Assembly (NCBI GenBank): GCA_039881145.1
Contig: JAYKKI010000132.1
Span: forward strand, 2,270,501-2,334,500
DNA length: 64,000 nt
Source: Druceiella hillmani
Taxonomy: Eukaryota > Arthropoda > Insecta > Lepidoptera > Hepialidae
Direction of reading: 5' to 3'
The position numbers and the translations under genes were made by a program. Under the pieces are notes generated by a model. It did not search any database. It was not told the origin of the DNA and worked only from the letters and a program-made list of their open reading frames with translations. This document shows positions 49,398 to 62,589 of this stretch, piece after piece (position 1 is the first letter of the stretch; each line of letters opens with the position of its first letter).

Positions 49398-50479
49398 TTT
49401 TTAATTTAAACCCGCATGTTTTTGATAAATTAAATATTTATTTTCTCTGTCAAACGTGTGTATACAGACAGCTTCATTTTTATTTATGAATAAAGAATAA
49501 TCAAAATATATTATTTTTATATCAACTTCATTTCCATTCAGATCCAATAATTTTTGATAAAAAATTGAAATTAGTTTAATAAACATTTGCATCTAAATAT
49601 TCTATGTGACTATTGTTGTTTGTTTACGCTTTATGAAAAAAACTGTAAGCTTAAGACCCTAAAGTAACCTGCGTTTAAATATAATGTAATAAAAATGGAG
49701 AATGCATGAAAATCGACCTTTAGATATCCATCAGCAATATTAAATCTAAATAAGCAAACGCGCCTCGTCGCCACAGGAAGTACACAGTAATAACTGAGAT
49801 CGTAACTTATAAATAACATCTGTTTATAAAAACAAACAACCCTAAATTTAATCCCTCGCAACGTCTGTCAGCCAACTTTGTCGTCGCCACCGGAAAAGAG
49901 GTCCAAAAATTCAAATGTAAATTCTAAAATCACAAACAGCCTAACTTATTTCATTTAAACTTTTAAATACCGCAAGACTGATATTTATTCCAAATGCTTT
50001 ACTGGTAAATACCGTGTATTAATAAAACCCTTTTTGAAAAACGACATCAAAGAAAACTCAAAAGTTTTATATGAAAACACTTGCGTCTGTTATGAAGATA
50101 CAATTTTCCAATGAAATTCATTTTATTACCATTATATTTTCTTTGATCGCCTTTTCATTCAGAAATAGAATATTTGTAAAAGACTTACATTTAAATTGCG
50201 ACTCCACTCCGATACGAATAATATGTTACACATGGTTATATATCATATTTTCACAGTATATTTTATGTGTTTTTGCACTTTAAGCAAAAATCTAAAACAA
50301 CGCCGAATATTTTGGCTTTTCCTGTATACCCTCGCATTCAAATATTTCTTTGAGTTGACTCAAAAATAAATTTCTGCTTATATTATAAATTGGAAAATTA
50401 ATTTTTCTGTCAATATATCGGTTGGTTGATTTCTAATAAGTCAGCAAGTAGCTATCGAATTTGATATGTACATTGTGCG

Positions 50480-50575
50480 TATAAATAGTGCGTGTGTAAG
50501 ATACACGTACATTGTTTAATAATTAGACGAGTGTCACTCGCACGGACCATCAAGTCAGTAAAGGTATGTTGGAAT
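50480..50575 (+). promoter_or_regulatory. Possible core promoter-like sequence
   Basis: TATAAATAG at 50480-50488 is followed by TCACTCGCACGGACC (50534) and AGTCAGTAAAGGTATGT (50552), which has an arthropod initiator-like TCAGT and a splice donor-like AAAG|GTATGT. The TATA-to-initiator distance is too long for a standard promoter and no downstream exon is seen. Confidence 0.15.
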
Positions 50576-52454
50576 GTGTTACTCAATCACGCATTAATGA
50601 CTAGATAGATTTTGATAAAAGTTAAATATAAAGATAGATTATGATTTGAGTTAATATAAAAGCTAAAATAAATTTGGGAAATGGAATATTTCTTACCGAA
50701 AGAAATTTAGTAATTTTCACTTAACAATGAAGATTTTCCATTAAAATATTATATATTGTATTTCAGAATAATACGTATGTTATATTGTGTAATAGATAAT
50801 GTAACTTAAAAAAGTGTTTGTGACTACGTACGTTTCAGAATCGACAATTTCCAATCGACAATGTCTATCTCGGTTTTGCCTGAAATTTTAACTTCAAAAA
50901 CAAATTAATTTTAAAAAGATTTTCGACAAGAACACATATTAAAAATATATGATAGACCAAACAGTAATTATTGTATATTATCAGTGGTCAACCGATATGC
51001 ATTGATAAAAAAAGAAACGTTACACTCACATAGAATAAAACAGCATCTTAATTTTCTCTTATTACGTATTTATTTTAATATAATTGTATTGTATTTTAGA
51101 GAACATTCGTCTGGTAAGACTTTAATACGTTAAAGAATGTTAGCACAGTAATTGGTCTTGATTTGTAACACACAAAACGATTTGTTAAGTAACACTATGT
51201 TATATAAGATGTAAATAAATTCAAAGAATTCACAAAATATGTGTGACGTAATTAGATGGATCAAAGAGATGAAAGCACGTTCTGTACGAGTTAGGTGATG
51301 GACAAAAGCTGGTCAAGGAGGTACCTGTAAACTGATAAAGACTACACTGTCCATTGATTACAGAATTAGTTATGACGGTCACAGATCCGTTATATCAAAT
51401 GCATGCAATGACACCTTCATTTAATTACGAATTTTGCAAAGTGAATAAAAATATCAGTATTTGGCCAATTAGATATTTCATCCACACTACAAAAGTAATA
51501 ACAAGAATTTAATCAAAATAAGCCATTTATTGCCACATTGAAAATAAAAATTTAAGTTTGAAGAGATAGGTTTATACGCAAAATTTTTGATTGTCAACAT
51601 AAAACATTTTAGGAAGCGTCAATGTATCTATAAAATTATAAATTAGGTTGAAATTTATAGAAGAAATAACGTCTAGTATTACGGAATCTAATAAGGAAAT
51701 AACACCCTTATAAAAAAATTATAATTACCCTTGATACGCGGTTTAACACTGACGTATGAGAAAAAATAGAGGCGTGCTTTAAAATAAGTTCTGTTTTTGT
51801 ATTATATCCGATCTTTGTATTGGAAATGGCTAAATAACTCGATAAGTGCATAGTAATACACTAATGTTCAAACTCTTTTCACTAACCGAGTGATTTTATT
51901 ATTAACCAAAAAAAAATCTATCATGGAATAAAAATGCCATATGCATGACACTGGCTAAGTGTACAGAAAATTCCACTGATATTGTTTGAGTAATTGAGTC
52001 GTTGAAGCGATAAAAATAAACAAAAATTAAGCTAAATTCATACCTCGTTTAAAGTGAAATCTTATATTCATAAGTCATTAAAAAAAGAAAAGGAAACGAA
52101 TATATCGTCGTAAATATATTAAAAATTACAACATATAGAATCATTATTATAGTTTCCCTACAAACTTTGCGTAGATTTCCAAAAGCCTCTTTTTCCCAAG
52201 GCCTTATTTTTAGTCTAAGTACGTTTTAAATAAGCGAGGAACGCATATTTCTTGCATGATATCGCAAAATGCTCTTCCTAAAATTATGAATAAAAGTTGA
52301 GACCAGCATTCCTAGATCTTTAAAATGATACTATGTAACATGTATGAAATATAAAAATGTTTTTTTTCGTATACAAAATTTGCCCTGTCTAAAATTTAAA
52401 TATAAATAAAATATTTAATGAATGTTTAAATATTTAATTTTTTTGAATATTAGT

Positions 52455-52585
52455 TCCTGAGATATAAGAAAGATAGTTACTTTTATTCCTGAGATACATG
52501 CGAGATAGTAAGTTTTATTCCTAAGATATATGCGAGATAATTAGTTTTATGCCTGAGATACATGCGAGAGAGAATATTTATTTTT
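52455..52585. repeat. 32-bp minisatellite, four copies
   Basis: CCTGAGATACATGCGAGATA with a TAGTTTTATT tail occurs at 52456, 52488, 52520 and 52552 (spacing 32). It lies about 70 bp upstream of the GGGTTTCG-type dispersed repeat. Confidence 0.9.
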
Positions 52586-52652
52586 CAAGTTTCTGTCAAA
52601 GAAAACGGCTATAATAGGCGCACACGTGCGTGAGCTTATAACAGTTCCATTT

Positions 52653-53389
52653 GTAGGGTTTCGTAGTCAAATGAAAAAAAAATGAGAACCCTTATAAATA
52701 TATTATGTATATCTGCCTGTATGTTAAAACTCCGAGTCGTATTATTTGGAGACTACCGTTACTATACATAGATGTCTTCCATGAACCGCTCTAGAATCAA
52801 ATAATGGAATTATAAAAAAAAAATGTTGAATATATTTGCCGTTAGTTTTGTAGAAATTTATTACTCACAATTAAACGAAACTAGATTTAATATAATAAGA
52901 TATTAGCAAAGGTCGTGGTAAAGAACTTAAAGAAAGGAGAAGTAATACTACATCATGTAGTTTCATTTAGTTGTGAAAAAAAAATGTGTTAGGTGTGGCA
53001 TTCTTTGCATGTAACTGAGGAATAAAAAAGAAACCCAGTATACATAGGTGCGTGGATATGGTTAAATAGGTCTTAAAATGACATAGAACTTCCAAAATAA
53101 CTTGTTTAATTGAGTCAATAGTTGATGAGATATCCGCAAAATGTTAAAAAGTCCAACTAATCAACAAACGTGTGTAAAATTTTTAAAAAAGTCTAGGTAG
53201 TAATTAAAAATTGAAAATTATAATAAATTTCAACGAAAATTGGTTTGAATAAGATATGTTCCGGTACCGACCGCAGCAACAACTTTATTTTTCACTGTGT
53301 CTATGAGAAATAGGAACGTACAGGTTTAATATTGTTCGGTTCTACGAAACCCTTTGTGCGCGAGTCCGACGCACAATTGGCCGAATTTT
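52653..53389. mobile_element. Lepidopteran-type GGGTTTCG dispersed repeat, interrupted
   Basis: The left end has GTAGGGTTTCGTAGTCAAAT, a run of A, GAGAACCCTTATAAAT and a CTGCCTGTATGT block. The right end has GTTCGGTTCTACGAAACCCT followed by GCGCGAGTCCGAC and TTGGCCGAATTTT. GGGTTTCGTAG (52657-52667) is inverted as CTACGAAACCC (53342-53352). This combination is, from memory, common in lepidopteran genomes and is my main clue to the organism. Foldback copy 4 is nested inside. No coding region is seen. Confidence 0.75.
52826..52975. mobile_element. Foldback element, copy 4, internally deleted
   Basis: The left outer block (TTGAATATATTTGCCGTTAG) joins TCACAATTAAACGAAACTAG. The centre is deleted, and the sequence resumes at GATATTAGCAAAGGTCGTGG and ends near TTTCATTTAGTTGTGA. 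Only the last bases of the ribozyme (GGUCGUGG) remain, so no ribozyme can form. It is inserted within the dispersed repeat 52653-53389. Confidence 0.75.
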
Positions 53390-54856
53390 CATTTATTTTG
53401 ATGGACGGAATCATGGCAAATGAGCTCATTACTTTTCGTAATGTTAATTAGGATTGAATTCTTTTAGCATTATACATGTAGGTACACCTACTGAAAATTA
53501 AATCAGCAACAAAATAAATACAGTGAGAAAACTAAGAGCATTTCTATAGATTATGAATGACCATTCAAGGTATTAAGGGATGAATTTAGGTGTATAAAAA
53601 AGTTTATGTAACATCACCATTGCCAGGAAAATAATTTTCAAAATATACGATACAACTTTCCATATCAACAGCAGATTATTAAATGTCAGAAATGTTTCGG
53701 GAAAAAGCTAACCATGATTACGTTGGAACATTATTTTATGAACAGCGACTCATTCATCAACAAGTATGCTCATTATTTCGTCTTGTTAAAAGTCTTCACA
53801 TGACACCTACCCTCATTGAATATCGAAATTAACATCAAACGTTGTCTAAAAGCGAACATGACAGTTCATTAGGCGCCTAACGAAGTAACACGATTACTGA
53901 GCTAAAAGCGGGAAAACACTTTGCCATAACTCACGATATACTTGGCAGTTTCTTTACTTTACGTTTCATTAAGCTTGCATTAAGTAACATTGATGAGCAA
54001 CCTTTTTTGTGTGACCCAATTTAATTTAAAACTGTGTTGTCTTTGCATGGTTTTAAGTTTAATTTATTAATCGACTTTGACAATTCACAAGTAAAAAAAA
54101 CATGTTAAGAGCCATGAACCATTCAGTTCAATGGATCTATACAAATTTAAGTACATATAAAACTATTTTGTAATACAAGTTTGCAGAAAGAATTTTGTAT
54201 TAACCTGCTTAATAAGTGCCTTTATTCCCATTTATTTTCAGATTTTGGTGTTTTCTGTTTGAAGAGTTAGGTAGCGTTTCAAAATATATTTTATATGACA
54301 TGTATTTCATAACCAAATCAAATCAAAACAAGGTATTTTTCTACAGGTTATTACATTTTCATAATAGATTGTAAGCTGAGAAACCCATGAAGCACGTGAA
54401 ACACACATTTCAAGGAACCTTGAAGGCTACGTGGTATTTCCATTATATTATTTGCAAATATTAATTTTTCTATAACTTTAATATATTACCTATTAGGTCT
54501 TTCACAGAAATAAAATAACGAAGGATGCGTATTTAAAAAATTATTAGGTCGGTTGTAATCACTATGTAGTTTCGAAAATAAGGGTACATGCTCCATTTTC
54601 ACCTACTTATTGGAAATATTTCTAAGTATTTAAATTGAATTTATGAACATGTTTCATATTTTTCGTAAGAAGTTTTTACCTAAGCTAAAAATTCGTAAAA
54701 ATTTCAAAACTTTAGGATTAGTACTTCGGGTATTAAGTCTTATAATTTTATGAAACAAAATTTAAAGTGTATTTCTTAAGTATATTTTCAGGAACACCCA
54801 AATTATGAAATAAGAATGTTTTGATCCTTATAACTAGTCCTTTCAAATGATAACGC

Positions 54857-54876
54857 ATATATATATATATATATAC

Positions 54877-54907
<31 letters not shown>
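54857..54907. repeat. TA microsatellite
   Basis: About 50 bp of (TA)n with CATATAAA interruptions. Confidence 0.97.
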
Positions 54908-54979
54908 ATTTTTTAAAACCAGAACTAAAAATATCCCCCTAAAATATTCAACTGAAAATTTTTGACTCTTAGCAAAGAT

Positions 54980-55200
54980 ATATGTAGAATAATATGTTTT
55001 ATTACTATACCAAATTTCAAGTTTCCACTTCAAACAGTTACTGAGAAAAACTGCTCTAATGGACAGACGCAGAAACGTAAAAGATCTTACAACAGTTTCG
55101 TTTTTTTTTATTTTCAGTTGCGAAACTCTAAAAATGTATTATGCTGTGATATGTAGATGGACGGACGGACAAAAGATTTTATAAAGGTTTCGTTTACTTT
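54980..55200. repeat. LINE-like 3' region repeat, copy 2
   Basis: TTACTATACCAAATTTCAAG (55012), TTCCACTTCAAACAGTTACT, GGACAGACGCAGAAACG, then GGACGGACGGACAAAAGATT. It is parallel to 44596-44670. Upstream lies a TA microsatellite (54857-54907). Confidence 0.5.
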
Positions 55201-57233
55201 ACTACGGAAATCAAATATAAACTGTATCAGGAAGGGAGATATACTAGTACTGTAAAACATAATTAAAATAAAGCTAATAAAGTATTGATCATGACACTTT
55301 GGATTATATTCTCAAGTTTTATTGAAAGCTCAAAATAAATATAATCTCAAATAAATGTAATTAAAATATTCTTGTCTTATATAATTATATTATATCTATT
55401 TTCATTATTCCTTCGGCAACCTGGATACTAGGTTAGAAAAAAGCGAAAATGTACAGATAAAATCGATAAAAAGAAATCACGATAAAGAACAATAATAATT
55501 CGTTCAGTCACCATCAGCTAAATCGTCGCGGGAGATAGACGACCTTTCTTAGTGATATAGACACTTAGCTATAAGATATAAAACGATTCCGAAAAAAGTA
55601 AAATCACCCCAATATGCAAAGTAGCTCTATCGATCTTCAAGCCGCAAAAGGTTAGGCACAAATCTAAAGGCATAGAACAATTCTTCTTAGGTAAAATAGA
55701 TGAAGGCAAAAAACGAATGAGACATTTTGTAAATTGGATGCTGTCTGCCGGTCGAAAAAAAAGGAACTAAATTGAGTCTAAAGGGACGCATTTTTTAGTG
55801 AAAATAGCAAGTAGTTGGCTCAAATGATTTATTGTTTTCCCAGTATGTCTCTATGCTCTACGAGAAATTTAAATATGTTTGGAAAAATAAAAACCTACAT
55901 TTTAAACTTTCAATTCAGTAAATAATTAAGTAATCAATTAAAGTTTTTCTACCCACAATTTTCTTAGAAAGAAGTAAAACTATTAAGACAGGAGGTTTAA
56001 TAATTGTCTTTTATACCATATGTTTATGTATAAAATTGTATTTTATGTGAGAAAACAATATAATTTTATAATTTACCCGATATTGCACCTAACAATGATA
56101 ATTTCACCTAAAAATACTTTATTAAACTTCTTGATAATAGTTGGCAAAAAGGAAAAAAATAACGTTTAGTTAGTTTTATATAAAATAGCACAACATTTGT
56201 AAGGTAAAGTATGTTTGTTTCTGCAAATAAGACGTTATTACAAAAAAAGCCTCATAGATTAAAAAATTTCTCAAATTCACATATATAAATCAATTAACGG
56301 GAACGAAGAGTTTGATTTTACTAAAGCCACAATAAAATTTTGCGGATGTATGGGAATTGAATTTAATTTAAAGGACATAAAAAGTAGCCCCAACTAATTT
56401 ATCATGAAATTGAAAAAGTTAGTTCTTATTATTACTTTAAAATAATGACTTAGTTTTAGATAAAAATACGTTATTTATCATCTTCGTGGTATTTTCGAAT
56501 AACGCTTATTTTGGTAGTATGGGAATATTTACCGATATATATTTAGGTGCAACATAAATATAGTAAATCGAAATATGTTGAAATTATGTACTTTATGGAA
56601 AGCAAATTACGCTGAAATTAGGTAATTTCTGGATAAAAAGGAAAAGCAATTTGGGTAGTGTGTAACTACAATCTAAAGGTTAATTACACCCTAGAGAAAA
56701 ATCTGCATTGAAAAATAAAAAAATATTTTAAAGCTTCGAATATATTTTTTGCTGCGGATTTTCTTAAATTTTTTTTGAGAATTATTCGTTCCACAAAAGT
56801 TTACTTTAGTGTTTTACTTGTACGTTTATAGAATTACAAGTTAAAAAATCCGAAAGTGAATTCAAATAGGGATTACAGATTTCGAAATTACATTTCTCTT
56901 TGTTCTGACGCGGTAAACTTAAGTTATGAAAAACTGAAAGTACAACGTTGAAAATATGTCTTTTTTTCTCTACTATGGAAAGTTAAAATTTATTAGTTGA
57001 GATGACACATTTCATAAAAAAGTTTCTAAATATGAACGAATTCATAGGAAAAATAAAATTAAATAATTAAATATTGTTTCTTGAGAACCAAACGTGTTTC
57101 TTACGTAACCACGTTTAACAACAGTCAACAATTCCTTGACGAGTGTATCGGTTCATGTACATTTCTATACTTCTTATCCTTGTTTGACCTTAAGCATGAT
57201 GTAATTTCTGAACTCCTAAGCTAGACAAATTAA

Positions 57234-57424
57234 CGAGCGAAAAGACGTTTTCTGTGACATACGTAATGAGTGCTTTCGTATATATGTATATAGCTTAATC
57301 TAATTGACCAATAATTTGAAACATCTTATTAAAAATGTTCAAATTATCGTTCAATTAGATTAAGCGATACACACATATATGGGAGGACACATTACATATT
57401 TCTCAAAAACGTCTTTTCCGCTCG
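57234..57424. mobile_element. Palindromic MITE-like element
   Basis: Arms of about 85 bp face each other around a short centre. The left arm is CGAGCGAAAAGACGTTTTCT...GCTTAATCTAATTGA...ATAATTTGAA. The inverse of the right arm is CGAGCGGAAAAGACGTTTTT...GCTTAATCTAATTGAACGAT...AATTTGAA. No coding sequence is present. I cannot assign a target-site duplication, so the superfamily is open. Confidence 0.8.
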
Positions 57425-57689
57425 TTTTTCATTATTTTTTTTGCAGCGTTTTTCATTATTTATATCGTGCATCCCGAAATAGAAGGTTAATAAGTTAGGT
57501 AATAATATATCATTAGTTTGTTTCTGAAAAATATTAAGTAAAATTTGATCGAAAAATTACTCTACTTAGGAGGTAATTATCTCACATCAATTACTTTTCA
57601 TCTATACATCCATAGGTAAATACCTGCATTTCACCACTATCATTGACTCTACCATCCACATCTTTACGTATTCGTGCCTTACCATTCCG

Positions 57690-57905
57690 CGGAAATAAAT
57701 AGTACAATGAAGGTAAGTTTATGCACCCGTAAGTCTTGAATGAGGTAAATTTTCACCGAGATAAGTCGGAATATGTTCACTGACGGGGAATTTCTAATTT
57801 CACGATTGAGTTAGCCCACGTCTTGCCGCCGTTACGTCGAATGCCTCGCCGCAATACACTGTACAGCTATTAGGAGTATTCCGTCAATTTGGACAAGGAT
57901 TTTAA
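57690..57905. other. GC-richer noncoding island
   Basis: Contains TAGCCCACGTCTTGCCGCCG and CGAATGCCTCGCCGCAATAC. A short open minus-strand stretch has no Ig features and no flanking splice sites I trust. Confidence 0.3.
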
Positions 57906-59139
57906 CCAAAGCCATACCTTAATTGAAGTGTGAAAATTGCAAAAAAAGCTTTACGTAAATTTAAATTAACATTCGTAATTGTTTTGTTTAATTAGACATT
58001 TTGCTATATAGTGTTGAATGCAATTTGGAGTTAGTATCATCTAAAATTGCCAAATGAAAGAAATTATTGTCAACACATTATTAAGACACGTTCTCTCTAT
58101 TTGGCATGTTTAGTTTTTTTTTCATTTAATTTGTGTTCGCGTTCATTTCCTGATTCATATATAAAATCGATTGATATATTAGATACAATTACAAAGATCA
58201 AGGTGATCACAACAGGAAAAACTAAAAGCAGGAATTTTATCTTAAGCCAAACATATTTGAGATAGCATTTGTTAATATCACAATCGAGGATAAAAAAGAA
58301 GTGAGTATTAAATTATTAAAGTGAAATTGACAAAATTTAAAATATCCCCTAAAGATATTCTTTAGGTATTACACGAATACCTGTATCGTAATAAAATTCA
58401 GTTCAAAAAATAATAAAAGCTGGTCTTTAGCTGATCGTTATAAGTAACTACGTATGGTGAAAATTTATCACCTAGTCAGGTTTTTTTGTATGGTGCATAA
58501 ATATTTTAAAATGACCTACGGTTTTGCACATTGTCATAACTTTTTCTTTAAGTTCAGTTAGTAGTTAAAATCAAAGTAAGAAAATTTTGTCACATGATCA
58601 CAAATTTTCAACAATAAGGAAAAAAGGGAAACGAAACAAAAGTAAGGAAAAATGTAAGATAAAAAGAAAGCTTCAATTTAATTTTGAGGAAGGAATAATT
58701 TAATATGCAAACTTCCACAAGTGTCTTTATCTAATTAGATTATTAGCTAGGATTTTAGAACTCTCAATTAACCACCATAAGAAAACCTAAGACACTAGAT
58801 AATTTTTTTCCTTATTAAAAATGTAAATGTACAGCTTTTTTCTTTTAATGTTATAATAAAAGCTTTCATGATTTAAGTTCAGAAAATACGAAAAAACTTT
58901 TAGTCTCGTCGTCAGATTTTATAGTTTCCATTCGAAATCTTGTTTCTGCTGTTTTAAGAATTAAAAGAAAATTTCAGTTAGTTTTCTATGATAGGTTGGC
59001 TCTTGTTCTAGGCTTAGAAAACATTTTCTAAATAGAAAACCTTTTACTTGGAAAAGGGATATGAAAACACGAATTTCCCACACATTTCCCTTTGCATCAA
59101 CAAAAAACCGCTTTTCTAATGGCATATGCGGGAATTATT

Positions 59140-59520
59140 TACCGTAAAACTTGGCGAAAGCCCCGAAAGCACAAAGAAGCTTTCAGACATATCATTAGAT
59201 TTGCAAGTTGATAAACAAAGTTTGTTCCCATCATAAGCGTGTTTACTTTTGTCTCACCCCGCTCTGAGCGTACTGCGTAGTTAACTTGATGGCCCGTGCC
59301 GTAGCATCACACTGCTCCGAACGTTAGAGCGGGCCCTCGTTAAACAACTGAGGGTTATGGGGAGAACTTGGACTGGCGAAGCAAATTAACTTTTGTTAAC
59401 AAGTTTATTACGGACGAGTTATTTATTACTGTGGGTTAGGGCAACTATTTTGGTCGGTATGTTCGCTGTCGACATGCCGAGGGTTGTAGCCAATGATCGT
59501 GATGGCAGTGCTAAGTGTAA
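59140..59520. other. GC-richer noncoding island with inverted CCCGCTCT/AGAGCGGG
   Basis: CCCGCTCT (59258) and AGAGCGGG (59327) are inverted about 65 bp apart around GATGGCCCGTGCCGTAGCAT. A stretch with CGCTGTCGACATGCCGAGGG follows. It has no coding frame and no tRNA boxes. Candidate conserved element. Confidence 0.35.
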
Positions 59521-60842
59521 TATATTGGAGACTGATTTTAAGTAACATAGCAACAGTGTCTCGTTAGTACTTTTATTATGATTGAAATAGGGTGTCCAAA
59601 TTAGGAGAGAAATGGATTAATTTTTTAATATATATTTCCAGCTAAAATTATTTTAATAAATACAGAAAATGATATTTATACTATACGTAAAGTTACGTGC
59701 CATAGATTTTACTAAGCATTTAATCAGTTAAATTTATCAAAATTCCAGATAATTATTTTAATTTTCGATAATCATTTTGACATTGATGTCAGCAAATGTA
59801 TGAGAGGATTCCTTTAAACTTTTAATCGATTATAAATGTATTACATTGTATTAGGCCAATGTTTTATGTGTAATGACATTATTAAAAAGCAGATATCCAA
59901 TAATTTGTTTCTAAAATCCTTCAATTAAAGTAAAATTTAATTAGTTATGACTTTTTCAACATTTTCACAAAATCAAGTTCCGTTGTAACGTTATTACGTA
60001 ATATTTGCCATATTTCTTAAATTATATTAATAAATATAATTCAAGTTCTATTCTGTTCTTTTCTTTTCTAGTTTACTTCTTCAATTTATCACATTTTCTT
60101 AAAATCATTACCTTAAGGTTCATTAAAACGTTTTTTTAATTTCTAACTGAGCAAAGATGTACCATTTGAGATGACATAATCAAAAACATTTTCAGACACA
60201 ACATTATATAGAAAAGTGCCTTATGTACTGACATAAGTATTCTCGTTTAGTTATTGCCGACTGAGTGTCGGAAGTTTAAGCACTTGACTATCATTAATCA
60301 CGTCCATTTGAGCTAACATAAAAAAAAATTGAGATAATAAAAAAAGGAATTCAGGTTAATTATAAATCTAATATTCATTATTACTTCGTTTTATTTAAAA
60401 TTTTAAATCGATTTTACGAAAGGCAGGTCTGGCATTAATTTAAAAAATATTTGTACGAAGCCGTGCACAATTAGAAACATTCATAAAAATATTGTAGGTG
60501 TACATAGAAGTAAAATAAATATATTTCAAATTTAATGGTGTGGATCTAGCCGTTAAATAATGGAAGCACTATATGGATTATTTTGGGGAAAAACGATATT
60601 TTTATAGAATTATAACTGTTTACAGAAATAATTTTGTACTTTAAATTATATCTTTTTTAAGTTCCATAACTCAAAAGGAAAACGAAATTTTTATGAACTC
60701 ACACACATGTCTATGTGTTTGTTTATTACAATCGTTTTTCTTGAAAACTTTTGAGGTATGAACATTAAATTAATATAGTAATAAAATATATTAATCCACA
60801 CATAACTCAATAATATCAATCAAAAACAGTTTTATGGAAATT

Positions 60843-60868
60843 GGGAGGGGGGGGGGGGGAGGAGGGAT
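60843..60868. repeat. Poly-G tract
   Basis: GGGAGGGG followed by a long G run and GGAGGAGGGA. It is very unusual in this AT-rich DNA and could form a G-quadruplex. A shorter G run (about 9-10) lies at 16085-16094. Confidence 0.9.
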
Positions 60869-61039
60869 GTAAAATTTAAACGATTTTCATCCCACCCTCC
60901 CGTACAATTAACGAAGTATTTTTTTTAGTTCTATGTATGTATTCTAGATTTTCGTTTGAAAGAATATTACATTTACGTTGTAAAGAATCACTATTTATAT
61001 GTAGTTTAATAAATTCTATGTGCCCTTAAATGCTTATAC

Positions 61040-61275
61040 GTGTCTAAACCTGAATGGAACCCTCGTCCCGTACCCGTACCCGTACCGTTTCAATTTAAAA
61101 TTGATATCAAATATTTGATTCTACGGTTCCTTGGAGCTTTTAACCCTAATAATACGGTCATTCATAATATTCGACATTTCGACTTTTTCAAAGAAATGAA
61201 AATCTTTAGGGTACCTCTCGTTAATCCAGATTATAATATTTCGCAAGAAGCATGGTCTCACAGCAAAAATTAAGA
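61040..61275. repeat. Possible related repeat with CCCGTA hexamers
   Basis: GAATGGAACCCTCG is followed by three CCCGTA units (61064-61084) and later CTACGGTTCCTTGGAG and GGGTACC. A 77-codon open frame covers it (starting MSKPEWNPRPVPVPVPFQF), but the Pro-Val run is just the hexamer translated. I read this as repeat DNA, not a gene. Confidence 0.35.
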
Positions 61276-62589
61276 AAAAATCCGAAAATCATCAATTTCT
61301 AGTTATATCACATAATTTTTTTTTTAAATATGCCCTGTGAAAGACATAGAGGCAATATAATTTCGTTTTGAAAATTAATATATTCTTACAAAAAATGATG
61401 AAAAAATTATAATTAGAAACATTATTTTTTTGTTGAAAAATTACAATTTTTAGCAAAACCTTAAAATGGACCATAAAACTCAATTGGATGACGTGAATGA
61501 CCATAATATCATAACGTTTTTGTGTAAAATGCACAGTAAATGGGTCTAATCTCGGTAGCAGACGATCGCGAATCGGATTGGTAAATATTCAATGAGCAAT
61601 TGCAGCGACTTGTTTCACAGATACATCTACATAATGAAACTGTGAAGTATGAAGTGTAGTATACATTTGATATATATCTTCAGATAATAAGTTTTCATAG
61701 TTTTCGTTGTCTGTATTTATCTTTGTAGTTCCGGAAATTAACCACTGATTTCCTTAAGTTTTAAAGCTGGAAGGTGCTGTAATTTTTTTAATAAATCACA
61801 TGATCATAGTGTATCAAGCTAATATTTTACTTACTTCATGTGATTTTAAAATTTATTTTAATTTCAACGTTTCTTTCATATCACTTCGTAATAAGGGCAA
61901 CTTTTTGTTTTTTTTTTATAATTTTAAGCTATAACTGGTACCACCTTCTTATTATATCCAAAAGTTGGTAGTGTAATAAAACATGCCACTTTATTAAATT
62001 AAAAGTAAAGCTAATTGAAACTAAAATTTCGTAAATTAGCCTTGATCTTGATAAAGTACTATTTAATTTTTTTATTATTTCAGAAAAAGAAGCTATTTCG
62101 TCGTTTCGAAGAAATGAAGTAATTTCATCATTTTTGCACTATATAATTGCATCTCTTAAGTATCCATAACGAAGTAAGGAATTCCAATATTTTTGTAAAG
62201 TCCAGTCTTTCGTCTATCACATCTAGAACTATATGATTCAAGCATGTAAATGTACATAAATGTCCACAGGTATACGAGGTTTCTATATACCTGTGGTTAT
62301 TTATAAACATTAGAGTATATAAAGTATTTTTCTTATACTTTTCATTAACATTTTTAAGTATACATAGTATTACTATTACACGTTTCATTACATTTTATAA
62401 AACTTTTGTAAATATATTGCTTGCTAAATAATTCACAAGCGTAAAAGCATGGCACATATTTCAAAAATTCTGAGATCAGGGTCATCACTATTATTTTCTT
62501 ACAACCTATGCATTAACTCCTAAAAACTTAATTTTCTTTTCCTAAATTTAAGGTAGGTAGTAGATAAATTGGATAGGTGATACATTTCT

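Noticed and set aside
56300..56400. Possible RTE-type LINE tail (GGACATAAAAAGTAGCCCC)
   Set aside because: Only about 20 bp resemble such tails, which is too little to call.
59258..59335. Possible tRNA-like inverted segment (CCCGCTCT...AGAGCGGG)
   Set aside because: No A-box or B-box sequence and no cloverleaf arms could be fitted.
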